A DNA stretch of 64,000 nt. Origin: Ascaphus truei (taxonomy: Eukaryota > Chordata > Amphibia > Anura > Ascaphidae). The notes under the pieces are model-generated. The model had not been told where the DNA came from. It saw only the letters and a list, made by a program, of their open reading frames with translations, and made no database searches. Position 1 is the first letter of the stretch. Every line of letters begins with the position of its first letter. Below are positions 32,120 through 43,062 of the stretch, one piece after another. The translations under genes were made by a program, and so were the position numbers. The DNA lies in NCBI GenBank assembly GCA_036426205.1, contig CM071579.1:19667324-19731323 (forward strand), given 5' to 3'.

Positions 32120-33065
32120 CGTGCCAAGCAGGCAGGGAGGCAGGCAGTGACAGGGAGGCAGGCAGTGATAGTGACACTGTGACAGAGAGGCAGGCAGTGA
32201 TGGTGACACTGTGACAGAGAGGCAGGCAGTGATAGTGACACTGACAGAGAGGCAGGCAGGGGCAGTGACACTGTGACAGGGAGGCAGACAGGTGCAGTGA
32301 CACTGTGACAGAGAGGCAGACAGGTGCAGTGACACTGTGACAGAGAGGCAGGCAGTGATAGTGACACTGTGAGAGAGAGGCAGGCAGTGATAGTGACACT
32401 GACAGGGAGGCAGTAAGGCAGGTGCAGTGACAGCGACACTGACAGGGAGGCAGGCAGGGGCAGGGAGGCAGGCAGGGGCAGTGACACTGTGACAGGGAGG
32501 CAGGCAGTGACAGTGACACTGACAGAGAGGCAGGCAGTGATAGTGACACTGACAGGGAGGCAGGCAGGGGCAGTGACACTGTGACAGAGGCAGGCAGGTG
32601 CAGTGACAGTGACACCGTGACAGAGGCAGGCAGGTGCAGTGACAGCGACACTGTGACAGAGAGGCGGGCAGGTGCAGTGACAGCGACACTGTGACAGGGA
32701 GGCAGGCAGGTGCAGTGACACCAACACTGTGACAGAGGCGGGCAAGTGCAGTGACAGCGACACTGACAGGGAGGCAGGCAGGCAGGTGCAGTGACACCGT
32801 GACAGAGAGGCCAGCAGGGGCAGTGACACTGTGACAGGGAGGCAGGCAGGTGCAGTGACACTGTGACAGGAGGCAGGCAGGGGCAGTGACACTGTGACAG
32901 GAGGCAGGCAGGGGCAGTTACACTGACAGGGAGGCAGTCAGGGGCAGTGACACTGTGACAGAGAGGCAGGCAGGTGCAGTGACACTGTGACAGAGAGGCA
33001 GGCAGGTGCAGTGACAGTGTGACAGAGGCAGGCAGGCAGTGTGACAGGGAGGCAGGCAGTGACAG
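32120..33065. repeat. 32-bp-type minisatellite
   Basis: About 28 variable copies built from GACAGAGAGGCAGGCAGGTG and CAGTGACACTGT, with period mainly 32 and variants lacking GTGACA or GGCA. The 265- to 349-residue minus-strand cysteine/leucine/proline-rich frames over it are translations of the array. Confidence 0.97.
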
Positions 33066-33221
33066 CACATTGGGGCAATGAGATATTGGTGCTGCCTCAA
33101 TATGCAGTGACACTGACAGAGAGAGACAGTTCAGTGACATTGTGACAGAGGGAGAGACAGTTCAGTGACATTGTGAAAGAGAGACAGTTTAGTGACACTG
33201 ACAGAGAGAGACAGTTCAGTG

Positions 33222-33278
<57 letters not shown>

Positions 33279-33830
33279 AGTGACACTGTGACAGAGAGGT
33301 GCACCCTTTCTATGTAGGGACACTGTGACAGAGAGACAAGCAGGTGTGGTGACAGTTATTTTACACTGCGGTAACGAGATATTGGTGCTGCCTTAATATA
33401 CAGTGACAGTTCAGTGACACTTTGACAGAGAGAGAGAGAGACAGTTCAATGACACTGTGTAACAGAGAGAGACAGTTCAATGACACTATGGCAGAGAGAC
33501 AGACAGTTCAGTGACACTGTGTGATAGACAGACAGTTTAGTGACAGTGAGAGAGACAGTTCAGTGACAGTGACTGAGAGAGACAGTTCAGTAACAGTGTC
33601 ACAGAGAGGTGCACCCTTTTTATGCAGGGACACTGTGTAACAGAGACAGACAGGTGTAGTGACACGGACAAAGAGACAGTTTTGTGGCACTGTGACAAAG
33701 AGACAGAGAGTTCAGTGACACTGTGACTATGAGACAGAAAGTTCAGTGACAGTGTGACAGAGAGCGGTGCTCATTATGCAGTAGCAGAGTGGTGACACTG
33801 TGTGACAGTGAGGTGCCAGCTTCCCATGCA
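33066..33830. repeat. degenerate extension of the GACAG/CAGTGACA array, with (AG)n
   Basis: Looser copies of CAGTTCAGTGACACTGTGAC and GACAGAGAGA continue with a pure AG run at about 33229-33273. GATATTGGTGCTGCCT occurs twice (33082, 33379), showing a larger-scale duplication. Confidence 0.85.
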
Positions 33831-34421
33831 GTCACAACGCTGTGGAACAGAGATAAGAAGATGCATCGTCCCATGTGGTGACAGCCGAATGATACAGGCA
33901 CCCTCTAAATCAGGGACAAGTCACTGGCGCCAGAGGTGGCCCCGTCCCACTTGGTGACATCCCCGTCACACAGCTTTACAGGCGGGAATGAGGGGAGGTA
34001 AGGCCAATGTGACATGCCACATTTCTAAAGGTAAACATTTGGTTCGGTTCCTTAATTGTCAGTTGTATATATTTAAGCATAAATATAATTAACCCTATCA
34101 TTGCATGATGGCAACCTCCGAAGCTGGAGATTAACAAATTCAGGATTTAAACACTTACAAAAAAACAATAACAAGCAAAAAAAGAGCAGAACCTGCTCAT
34201 TGGGCAAAATAGTAACATAATATCAACTAAAGTCAAATAGGCTTCTGGGGAATTGCTCATTTAAATAAAATGCCTTATCTGGGGCTCATGTTGGCATTTG
34301 GGACTGTGGGATTAACTTTTAATGCCAACAGGTATCGGACAACGGCCTAGGTTCACTAAATGTTGATATTGCTACGTTAAATGTTAGCGTTTTACAGAAA
34401 ATGCAATACAAATACAGTATT

Positions 34422-34620
34422 ATATGTCTATTTATATAGCGCCAAAAGTGTACTCAGCGCTTCACAAAGAATACAGTACAGGGAATTTTTAAAATACAAT
34501 AAGTGCAGCAAAAATCAGATAATGGGAAAGGAAATCCCTGCCCCAAAGAGCTTACAATCTAAGAGGTCTGAGGGGAAAATTACAGAGACAGCAGGTGAGG
34601 GAATAAGTGCTGTAGATGGG
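34422..34620 (-). mobile_element. L2-like LINE 3' end (divergent subfamily)
   Basis: TCTATTTATATAGCGCCAAA, GCGCTTCACAAAG and CCCAAAGAGCTTACAATCTA identify an inverted L2-type tail that differs from the other copies (GCGCCAAAAGTG instead of GCGCCATTAATG). Confidence 0.8.
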
Positions 34621-34624
34621 TGTT

Positions 34625-34950
34625 AACCTTTTCATTTAACACCATTTAAAGGGGAAGAGATGGCAGGGAGGCATGGGTGAGATCAGGTGTGTATGTCTGG
34701 CTTAGGGGAGATCCCCAGCAGCAGGAAGGAGTAGATAGAGGGTATGAATAGAGGATAAGTGTGGGTGTTTTTTATTGAGGGGTAAAGAAGATGGAGATAT
34801 ATGAATAGAGTTGGAGACATGGGGCTGGTAGAAAGAAATGTGTATTTTGAAAAGAAGCGAGGTCAGAGCAAATATAAATAGTAGCAGCGGCATGGCAGCA
34901 GTAGTTTAGTGCTGAGATGTGTGGTCTGGGATAGAAAATGTCCACCTTTC
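34625..34950. other. no gene seen
   Basis: Purine-rich sequence between two mobile elements; nothing recognised. Confidence 0.5.
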
Positions 34951-34957
34951 CAGCGTA

Positions 34958-35288
34958 CAGGCATACCCCGCTTTAAGGACACTCACTTTAAGTACACTCG
35001 CGAGTAAGTACATAACGCCCAATAGGCAAATGGCAGCTGACGCATGCGCCTGTGAGCACGTCCTGAACAGCAATACCAGCTCCCTACCTGTACCGAAGCT
35101 GTGCGCAAGCGGGGAGACTATAGAGCCTGTTACAAATGCATTATTTACATCAGTTGTGCACGCATATGACGATTGCAGTACAGTAAATGCATCGGTAAGT
35201 GGGAAAAGGTAGTGCTTCACTTTAAGTACATTTTCACTTTACATACATGCTCCGGTCCCATTGCGTACGCTAATGCGGGGTATGCCTG
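34958..35288. mobile_element. Tc1/mariner-pogo-type MITE with TA target duplication
   Basis: The element starts CAGGCATACCCCGCTTTAAG and ends GCTAATGCGGGGTATGCCTG: 14-base perfect terminal inverted repeats, flanked on both sides by TA (34956-34957 and 35289-35290). The CAGGCATACC terminus resembles Tigger/pogo ends. Length 331; subterminal CACTTTAAGTACA repeats occur near both ends; no transposase. Confidence 0.88.
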
Positions 35289-35861
35289 TAGTTCACATCC
35301 AGGATTGAGGGTGCGTAGGTGTTCTGTAGTCCCCTTGTTTCCCTCCTGGTGAACTCCCTGTTAAACTTGACCATGCCACTTAAAACTGGGCACTTTGAAT
35401 CTTGGGCTGCTCTGGTTGCACTTATAAAGGCCTAATAAGTCACCTGACAGAATTTATTTCAGCCCAACCACCTTAATTAGCACATGTGAGGCATATTAAC
35501 ACAGATGGTTTTTTCAACAGGGTCTTGTCATGCCTAAGTGTTAGTGTAAGTTAATTTAATTAAGACTAGACTAAAAACTACAAATACAAATACACATAGC
35601 ACAGGATTGCTTGCAATTCAGATATGTTTTTTACCTAGTTGTAACAACTAAAAATACACACAGCACAGATTGCTTGCAGACAGACAGACAGTAACTATAA
35701 GCGCAGCCTAAAGTAGCCATTATATACATAAGAAAGATTTGCCTGATGCCAGCCATTAGGTGCTAAAAGTTGGTGATATTTTTTTTGACGGTAGCTCGAT
35801 ATCGGCAGTTATCAAGAGTTTAGTAAATAAGTAATTTAGCGTTAATTGTATATGTGTATGT

Positions 35862-36310
35862 ATGTCTTTATGTATATAGCGCCATTAATGTACATAGCGC
35901 TTCACAGCAGTAATACACGTGACAATCAGATAAATAATATAAATAACACATAACGGGGAGAAGCGCTTCAGACATAAAAGTAACATTTAGGAAAAGGAAT
36001 CCCAGCCCTGAAGAGCTTACAATCTAATTGGTGGGTAGGGGGAATGTACAGAGACAGTAGGAGGGCGTTCTGGTAAGTGCGTCTGCAGGGGGCCAAGCTT
36101 TATGTATAAGGTGTTAATTATCAGCCATGGTGCTACTCGTATGCTTCACTAAGCAGATTTTTTCTGAAGGTGGGACTTAAAGGTGGATAGAGAGGGTGCT
36201 AGTCGGGTATTGAGGGGAAGGGTATTCCAGAGGTGTGGGGCAGTCAGTGAGAAAGATTTAAGGCGGGAGAGGGCTATAGATACAAAGGGGGTAGAGAGAA
36301 GACATCCTTT
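35862..36310 (-). mobile_element. L2-clade LINE 3' fragment
   Basis: Inverted L2 tail (TATGTATATAGCGCCATTAA; GAAGAGCTTACAATCTAATT; GGGGGCCAAGCTTTATGTAT; GGGTATTCCAGAGGTGTGGG). It is inserted in sequence resembling another DNA element: flanks near 35780 and 36400 share GTTAGTGAATACGGCC-type wording. Confidence 0.88.
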
Positions 36311-36483
36311 GCAAAATCGTTGTTAAAGTTCTCACTTGCATACGTAATTAGGCGATGCTGTCCAAGCGTTAAAGCGTTAGTGAATACGGCCTTAAATTTA
36401 ACGCAGACTTTTGAGATATATCTCATCTAGCAATACATGGGATATACATCGATAGCAATTGTTGACCTTCAGTGAATCTAGGC

Positions 36484-36575
36484 CAGGGGTGGCCAACTCC
36501 AGTCCTCAAGGGCCACCAACATGTCAGGTTTTAAGGATATCCCTGCTTCAGCACAGTTGGCTCAATCAGATCTGA
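36484..36575. mobile_element. half of a hAT-type palindromic MITE
   Basis: GGCCAGGGGTGGCCAACTCC, AGTCCTCAAGGGCCACCAAC and ATATCCCTGCTTCAGCACAG match the left half of the family at 43862. The inverted right half is missing. Confidence 0.85.
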
Positions 36576-36929
36576 TCTAGTCCAATGACTGGAAACTCCA
36601 GCTATCAGAAAGCAGCCTGGAGCCCCTCGGTGACTGGAGCACCTGCCCGCAGGGGCTTGGCTCCCCTCTCTTTCCCTCCCCCACCTCCACACATTTGGTG
36701 CTGGTCCACGTGCTGCTTCCCCTCTCCCCCCGAGCTTTGCTGGATTGCATACTGTTTCCCCTCCCCTTCCCCGGTGTTGCGGTGGGCGGAGCTAAGGGGA
36801 TTTGAAGGAGCGCAGGGGAAGGAAGGCAGTCTGCTCTCTGGGAAGAAGTTACACTGTGCAGGAGCTATGGGACAGGCTGCAAAAAAAGAGGCTGGGTGAG
36901 TCAGAAACAGCTTGGAGGTCTGCTTGCAG

Positions 36930-37560
36930 GAGGTGGTGAGGGGGGTGCAAGTTAGAATGCAGGTTGGATTCAGAGGGGGATGCAGGTTGGATTCAGAGGG
37001 GGGTGCAGGTTAGATTCAGAGGGGGATGCAGGTTAGATTCAGATGGGGATGCGGATGGATTGCGAGAGGGGGAGGGTAGGTGATTCAGAGGGGGGATGCA
37101 GGATGGATTCAGTGGGAGGATCAGGGATGGATTCAGAGGTGGTGGATGCAGATGGAGGCATAGGGGGGATGCAGAGTTGGATCAGAGGGGGGATTGCTAG
37201 GTGTGCATAGGGATGCAGGATGGTTCGGGGTGCTTCGCAGGGTGCAGTTGGATGCAGAGGGGGTACAGCTTGGATACAGAGGGGGTATGCAGGTTGGATA
37301 CAGAGGGGGTTGAGTAGGTGGGAGAGAGGGTGGGGATGCAGGGTGTACGATTGCAGGCAGGGGAGGGCTGGGATGCATTGTTTGGATGCAGAGGGGGATG
37401 CAGTCAGGGGTGCGGAGGTTGGATGCAGAGGGAGGATGCGATCAGGCTCAGAAGGAATGCATAAGGGGTGGGTTGTTGGATATCAGGTTTGCTGACAGGG
37501 GGGGTGCAGATTGGATGCAGAGAGGGATGCAGGTGGTGTGTGAAGGCTGCTGGACAGGCC
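36930..37560. repeat. G-rich minisatellite, about 24-bp unit
   Basis: Roughly 20 imperfect copies of GGGGGATGCAGGTTGGATTC plus AGAG, increasingly degenerate downstream. Frames on both strands are repeat translations. Confidence 0.93.
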
Positions 37561-37599
37561 ACAAACAGGCTCTTTTTAGAGGGGCTGGATGGCTTCAGC

Positions 37600-38110
37600 A
37601 ACAGATTGCAGGAGGTGGTGAGGCTGGAGTTTACTCTCGGAAAGGGGGGCCTCCCACTTGGGTTTGCATAGGTGTGGGGGTCCCCACTTGAGCCCCTCAC
37701 TGGGGTGGGGTAACTATACTTGTGTCCCACAGAAAGAAGATGGGGACTTCACGGGAGCCCCCATGGGGTTGGTGGGCTCCCTTTTTTAGGGGGGTAGTCC
37801 CACTTAAGCCCCTGTGGGTGCTGTGGTGGCTCAGCTTAAAATCCACACGGGTTGGAAGCCCCACAAGAGTGGGGGAACTATTTGAGCCCCTGTGGGAGTG
37901 TGAGGAGCTACACATGACCATTGGAGTGGGGAACCTCACTTGAGCCCCTCACTGAGGGGGGGGGGGTAGGGGCTATACTTGTACACCTAGGGGGTTGGAG
38001 TGCCCCCACATGGGTGGGAGGACCCACATGAGGTAAGGGGAGCTACACGGGAGCCCCCACTGGGATGGGGGGGGGGCAGCCAAGCTGAACTTGGAGTGCT
38101 CAGTGGGTTA
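37600..38110. repeat. second G-rich repetitive stretch
   Basis: Irregular repeats of CCCACTTGAGCCCC, GTGGGAG and GGGGTAACTA with poly-G runs. It may be a decayed extension of the preceding array. No coding sequence. Confidence 0.6.
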
Positions 38111-38374
38111 ATTTCTTTTAAAGGTGTGTGTTTTCTTGTAATTGAAAGCCAGTATCTAACTTTTTATTTTTCTCTCCTGCCTGATTGAGCCAGCAGTGAG
38201 GGTGGGTAGTTGATTGCTACCCTAACACTCCTGGTTGGTGTGTGTCCCTATTTAAATCAGAGGCTTGTGGCGAATCCTGAGCTTGGGTGTCCTGATCTGG
38301 TTGATTTCACGTGCTGGGTATACTAGCAGGGGTGGCTGAATGTGGGGAGTATACAAGGGGTTCATTTATTTTAA

Positions 38375-38562
38375 AAATATGTGGTATTATCCAGAGGGAT
38401 CTTCTGTGAATGATGGCAACAACAAGGAGCTTTGCTCGTGGGTTATGCACATTTTGATCAGGCTGCAGCATTAGTGGACAGGTACAAGCAGAGCGCGCTT
38501 CTGGCGAAGGCGAACATAAAATCGGCATTTATGTTACTACCAATACACCTCAGTGCGTTCAC
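38375..38562 (+). mobile_element. DIRS/Ngaro-type retrotransposon, reverse transcriptase fragment
   Basis: YYPEGSSVNDG (38388 onward) and, one frame on, GYAHFDQAAALVDRY, SALLAKANIKSAF and LLPIH are the diagnostic N-terminal reverse-transcriptase blocks of tyrosine-recombinase retrotransposons (consensus YPEG.SVND and ALLAK.DI.SAFR.LP.HP). A frameshift lies near 38432. The frame stops where the L2 element starts; the same element resumes at 41781 with its RNase H region. The catalytic aspartate block and thumb are absent from both parts. Confidence 0.82.
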
Positions 38563-41500
38563 CTGGTCAGGAACTACAACTCTGCCTTATCCTCCTCTTG
38601 ATCTACATGCCCCGCTTTCTCTCTGCCGTCCTCGCCCTTTTAACCCCAGATCCTGGCTAAATTCCCATACGCGCATGCTGCGTTCCTCTGAACGCCTCTG
38701 GAGGAAATCTCACACTTCCTTCACTACAAATTTATGCTGTCCTATTTCAACTTTGCCCTCTTTCAAGCTAAACAAACCTACTTTTCTTCACTAATTAACA
38801 CACACAAGTCTAACCCACGCCGACTCTTCTCTGTCTTTGACTCTCTATTCAGACCACCCTCGTCTGCCTCCTCTTCTTCCGCCATCTCACCTCAGGACTA
38901 TTTTAAGGAAAAGGTGGAAACCATACGTCAGAATATCCCCTATGTTTCCTCCTCTCATCCCACACCCCTTCCCAATTCTCCTCCTGCCATCCTTGACTGT
39001 TTTTCCACTGTCTCAGAGGAGGATGTGTCGCTGTTGATCGCCTCTTCTCCTTCTACCACCTGCCCTTTTGACCCCATTCTCTCCCATCTCCTAAAACCTC
39101 TTGCTCCTACTATAATCTCTACGCTCACACATTTTTATCTCTTCCCTCTACTCTGGTACTTTTCCCTCCTCCTTCAAACATGCAACAGTTATAACATTAC
39201 TCAAAAACAGCAAGCTTGACCCTACCTGCCTTTCTATCGACCTATTTCACTCCTGCCTTTTACCTCCAAACTCCTTGAACGTCTTATATTCTCTCGTTTG
39301 TTCCATTTTCTCAACACCTATTCTCTCGTAGACCCTCTACAATCTGGCTTCCGCACTGCTCACTTCACTGAAACAGCCTTCACTAAAATAACTAATGACC
39401 TCCATGCTGCCAAAGACAGAGGTCATTACACTATGCTCATATTACTCGACCTCTCTGCAGCATTTGACACCGTGGACCACCCTCTTCTCCACATTCTCCA
39501 TACTCTTGGTATTCGTAACAAAGCTCTATCCTGGATCTCCTCTTACCTCTCCCATCGTGCTTTGTGTCTCTTTTGCTAACCCCTCTATCAATCTCTCTGT
39601 GGGGGTACCCCAGGGCTCTGTCCTGGGACCTCTTCTCTTTTCTCTGTACACATTCTCTCTAGGTGATCTAATCACATCTCTTGGGTTTAAATATCACCTC
39701 TATGCTGACGACACACAAATTTACTTTTCAACCCCTGACCTTACACATGCTGTAAAGACCAAAGTTTCTGAATGTCTCTGGACCATATCATCCTGGATGG
39801 CCCTCTGCTGACTTAAACTTAACATGGCAAAAACAGAGCTCCTTACTACCTCCTTCCACATTACTGTTGGAAGTACCATCATTCACCCAGTAGCCCAAGC
39901 ACGCTGCCTAGGGGTCACACTCCCACATTCTCTCCTCACATTAAAAACATAGCTAAAACCTGAAGATTTTTCCTCCACAATATTACAAAGATATGCCCTT
40001 TCCTCTGTTACTCGACTGCTAGAACTTTGACTCAGGCCCTCATTCTCTCCTGTCTCGATTACTGTAACCTCCTGCTGTCCGGCCTTCCTGCCTCTCACCT
40101 GTCTCCCCTACAATCTATTCTTAACGCAGCTGCCAGAATCACTCTGCTCTTTCCTAAATCTGTCTCAGCATCTCCCCTGCTGAACTCCCTCTCCTGGCTT
40201 CCTATCAAATCATGCATCTCACACTCCATTCTCCTCTTCACTTTTAAAGCTTCAAACTCTTCTGCCCCTCCTTACATCTCAGCCCTAATTTCTCGCTATG
40301 CACCACCCTGACTCTTGCGTTCTGCTCAAGGATGTCTTCTCTCTACCCTCTTTGTATCTAAAGCCCTATCCCGCCTTAAACCTTTTTCACTGACTGCTCC
40401 ACACCTCTGGAATGCCCTTCCCCTCAATACCCGACTAGCACCCTCTCTATCCATCTTTAAGACCCACCTTAAGACACACTTGCTTAAAGAAGCATATGAG
40501 TAGCACTGTGGCTAATACTATACACCCAGGGTGGGCAACTCTGTCGCCATTCGCCACTTGTGGCGAATTGGCAGTGAAACTGTGGCGAACAGGGCTGCCG
40601 GGACTCCCTGATGGGGGAGGGGGGGGGATTTCTAACTTTCCTAACAGGCGGCAGGGGGAGATGATATGCAGCGGTGGAAGATGGTATGTGGCACCGGGCT
40701 GAAAGTATGAGCCGGTAACATAATTACTTGTGAGAGTCAAAGCAGGACAGCAGGGGAGGTGCACCATCTAGCAGCCTGACCCGGAACTTCCTGTCTGCTG
40801 CTACCTCACGGCTCCTCTCTCCGTGCTGCGCCTGCTCTGACTCAAGGGATTCTACTACCAGACAAGGTAGGCATGGATGGGAGTACTGGGAGAGATATGA
40901 GGGGGTCAGGGAGAGATTTGAGGGGAGATGGGAGAGATGTGAGAGATGGGAGGGGGGCTGTGAGAGATGGGAGGGGGGCTGTGACCCCCCCCCCCCCCAC
41001 ATGCAGTCCTGTTCAACTGAATAAAAACATTTAAAAAAAAAACATAAATATAATACATAAACATAAAACATCTCTCCATCTCCCTTCCCCCTCCCCCCCC
41101 TAGTGGGAGATAATCTTTTACTAAAAATTGTGAATCCCACCACTGGGGGGGAGAGGGGGTGCTTGATGATGGTGGAGATCAAGGGTGCTGGGGAAGATGA
41201 TGAGGGGGAGTTAAATGAGATGGTGATGAGGAGGAGGGTAGTGGTGGCGTAAAGGGGGGTGAGAGGATGAGGGGGGTTGCGGTCTGAGGGTGTGCGCTTG
41301 CCGTGCGCGTGCGTGGCAGTTATTGTGGCTGAGGTTAGGGCAGGGAGCGTGGAACCGGCCGACAGGGGGAAAGATGAGGAAAATAAAGATTTTACGCCAC
41401 TACCACCACTGAAATGTGTATGTGTGTGTGTACGTACAATGTTAATAAATAATTTATTAAAGCATTTCTTTATTTATTTTAAACGTATTTATTATACATA

Positions 41501-41780
41501 CATACATACAGTACCTCACTCGCTCACAGCATACACACAAGAAGTGTGCGTCACGTGCACGGGCGCACACACTATAGAACGGCCCTGAGAATTTATAAAC
41601 TTTTTCAAACAGTGTGTGTTTAAAATTTTCGCATGTGCAACATAATACCTCAATTTGTACATTGTGTGGCTATTTTCACTTCTAATTCGCCACACCTGTG
41701 GCTACATTGAAAAATAGGTTGCCCACACCTGCTATACACGATACATAAAGCTTGGCCCCCTGCAGACGCACTTACCAGGC
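38563..41780 (+). mobile_element. L2-clade LINE, 5'-truncated, inserted in the DIRS/Ngaro element
   Basis: Frames broken by stops give SLDLHAPLSLCRPRPFNPR and LINTHKSNPRRLFSVFDSLF (linker between endonuclease and reverse transcriptase), [24 protein letters not shown] (motif A), [16 protein letters not shown] (motif B), [13 protein letters not shown] (motif C), [20 protein letters not shown] and, at the C-terminus, APHLWNALP and KTHLKTHLLKEAYE. Order and wording are those of L2-clade reverse transcriptases. The 3' untranslated region begins at 40501, is split by the insertion at 40526-41731, and ends incompletely at about 41777. The endonuclease is missing at the 5' end, so it is not active. 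Confidence 0.93.
40526..41731. mobile_element. hAT-like non-autonomous transposon with 8-bp target duplication
   Basis: CTATACAC is duplicated at 40518-40525 and 41732-41739, splitting an otherwise continuous L2 tail. The element begins CCAGGGTGGGCAACTCTG and ends AGGTTGCCCACACCTG, giving near-inverted termini CAGGGTGGGCAAC / CAGGTGTGGGCAAC. Subterminal palindromes TCGCCACTTGTGGCGA and TTCGCCACACCTGTGGC lie near the two ends. The 1206-base interior is G-rich, with C/G runs and a TGTGTGTGTACG stretch, and has no transposase. An 8-bp duplication of form nTnnnnAn is characteristic of hAT elements. Confidence 0.9.
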
Positions 41781-42365
41781 TAGCGGCCACTAAACGGCTA
41801 GCGGCTTATACGGCTGGGGTGAGACGTCCACATCATTTTGTAAGGGTAACGGCGGAGATCCGGAGGGATTTGGGGGTGTGGTTTGAGTTCTTGCAGTGCT
41901 ACAATGGGAGGACACTGGATGGGTTCGGCCTACATTCAACAACAAGCTCCAGCTTTTTGCAGCAGTGGGATCCGGAGCGTATTTCGAGGAGTCATGTTGT
42001 GCGGAGAGGTGGCGCTATCTTGGGTGGAGTCACAGTTTAAAATAAAAAAAAGCCCTTCCTAGAATTTTTCTTTTGGTAACTGCGATAGGACTTTGGGGCG
42101 CACAGGTGGCTAACTGGAATGTAGTATTCTAGAATGACAATATGGGGGTGGTTGAGGCAGTTAATAATTTGGGTCCCATTCCTTTCCCCCCCAGTGGTGG
42201 CTTTATTGCGCAACTTTGTTCTAACTTGCCTGAAGTTAAATATAGCCGTTAGGGCTATGCATGTACCTGGGTTGGCTATTGGGGTTGGTGACTCTTTATC
42301 CCGAATGCAGTTAGCAGAGTTAAAGAGGTTGGCGCCAGAGGCAGATCCAGTCGGCCGGTGATGCC
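41781..42365 (+). mobile_element. DIRS/Ngaro-type retrotransposon, RNase H region
   Basis: Resumes the interrupted element with RVTAEIRRDLGVWFEFL and YNGRT (41840-41910), then, after a stop and frame changes, LLRNFVLTCLKLNI, HVPGLAIGVGDSLSRMQL and RLAPEADPVG (42206-42360). The HVPG...DSLSR...LAPEAD block closes the RNase H domain in these elements. Two frames are used, so it is a relic. Confidence 0.85.
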
Positions 42366-42469
42366 CGGTGGAGTTGTGGGAGTTGGTGACGGTCCAGTGA
42401 TGGACTTGGTGCTGGCTTCAGTGGCACCTGTTTTTTGCCTCCAGACGTTTGGATAATCGGGGATTATTT

Positions 42470-42890
42470 TATTCATTGGGCATAGAGCATGTGGGTTCCC
42501 GGCCATACGGGAGGAATTTGGGCATGAGCGGTAAATAGGGAAACGTGTTCTGGTGGGGCAGGCAAGGTGAGATGGCATCAGCTGTTGCCAGAACTGCTGG
42601 TACTGGCAAAGGACAGGAGGCCTCCCAAAAATATTGATTATTCATACAGAGGGCAATGATGTGGGGGTGGGGGTAACATCATTAAACTAGGTCAATAAGG
42701 AATGATCTAGCGCAGATTCACGTGTGTTGGGGAACGGTCCAGGTGGTGTGGTCAGATATAGTCCACAGGAGGGCGTGGAAGGGGGCGTTGTGAGCTGAGG
42801 CGGTGGAGCGCACAAGGGAAAATTAATACTGCAGTTGGGAAATTGATGTTGCAGGTAAAAGGCTGGGTGATAAGGCATCTTGAATTCGAG
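42470..42890 (+). mobile_element. SGNH-type hydrolase domain relic of the DIRS/Ngaro element
   Basis: Downstream of RNase H the plus strand reads, across frames, IGH then R where the nucleophile serine of a GHS block would be (42474-42490), YGRNLGMSG, a WHQLLPELLVLAK-like block, RRPPKILIIHTEGNDVG (block III with the GGND-type asparagine), NDLAQIH, VQVVWSDIVHRRAWKGA and ERTRE. This order (GHS, HxxGND, WSDI, RRxW) is the SGNH esterase known in some vertebrate tyrosine-recombinase retrotransposons. It is followed by a short inverted L2 fragment. Confidence 0.72.
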
Positions 42891-42892
42891 TC

Positions 42893-43062
42893 AGCGACAT
42901 AGAGGTAGCATTTGGGAAGAGGAGTCCCCGCTCCGAAGATCTTGCAGTCTAATTGGTTGATGGGAGGAACGTGCGGAGACAGTAGGAGGCCGTTCTGATG
43001 GGTGCGTCTGCAAGGGGCCAAGGTTTATGTATGAGGTGTAAATTATCAGCCATAGAGCTAAG
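42893..43062 (-). mobile_element. L2-clade LINE 3' fragment inside the DIRS/Ngaro element
   Basis: AGTCCCCGCTCCGAAGATCT, TGCAGTCTAATTGGTTG and GGGGCCAAGGTTTATGTATG match inverted L2 tail sequence. Both ends are truncated. It separates two related hydrolase-like segments. Confidence 0.82.

Noticed and set aside
31838..33140. Long minus-strand frames of 265-349 residues rich in Cys, Leu, Pro and Ser
   Set aside because: They are translations of the 32-bp GACAG/CAGTGACACTGT minisatellite; overlapping frames are all open because the unit lacks stops.
29090..37560. Possible CRISPR array among regularly repeated units
   Set aside because: The repeats are head-to-tail without unique spacers and the genome is a vertebrate's; these are minisatellites.
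38432..38794. Single 120-residue protein spanning 38432-38794
   Set aside because: It is a chance fusion: residues up to about 45 are DIRS/Ngaro reverse transcriptase and the rest is L2 linker sequence.
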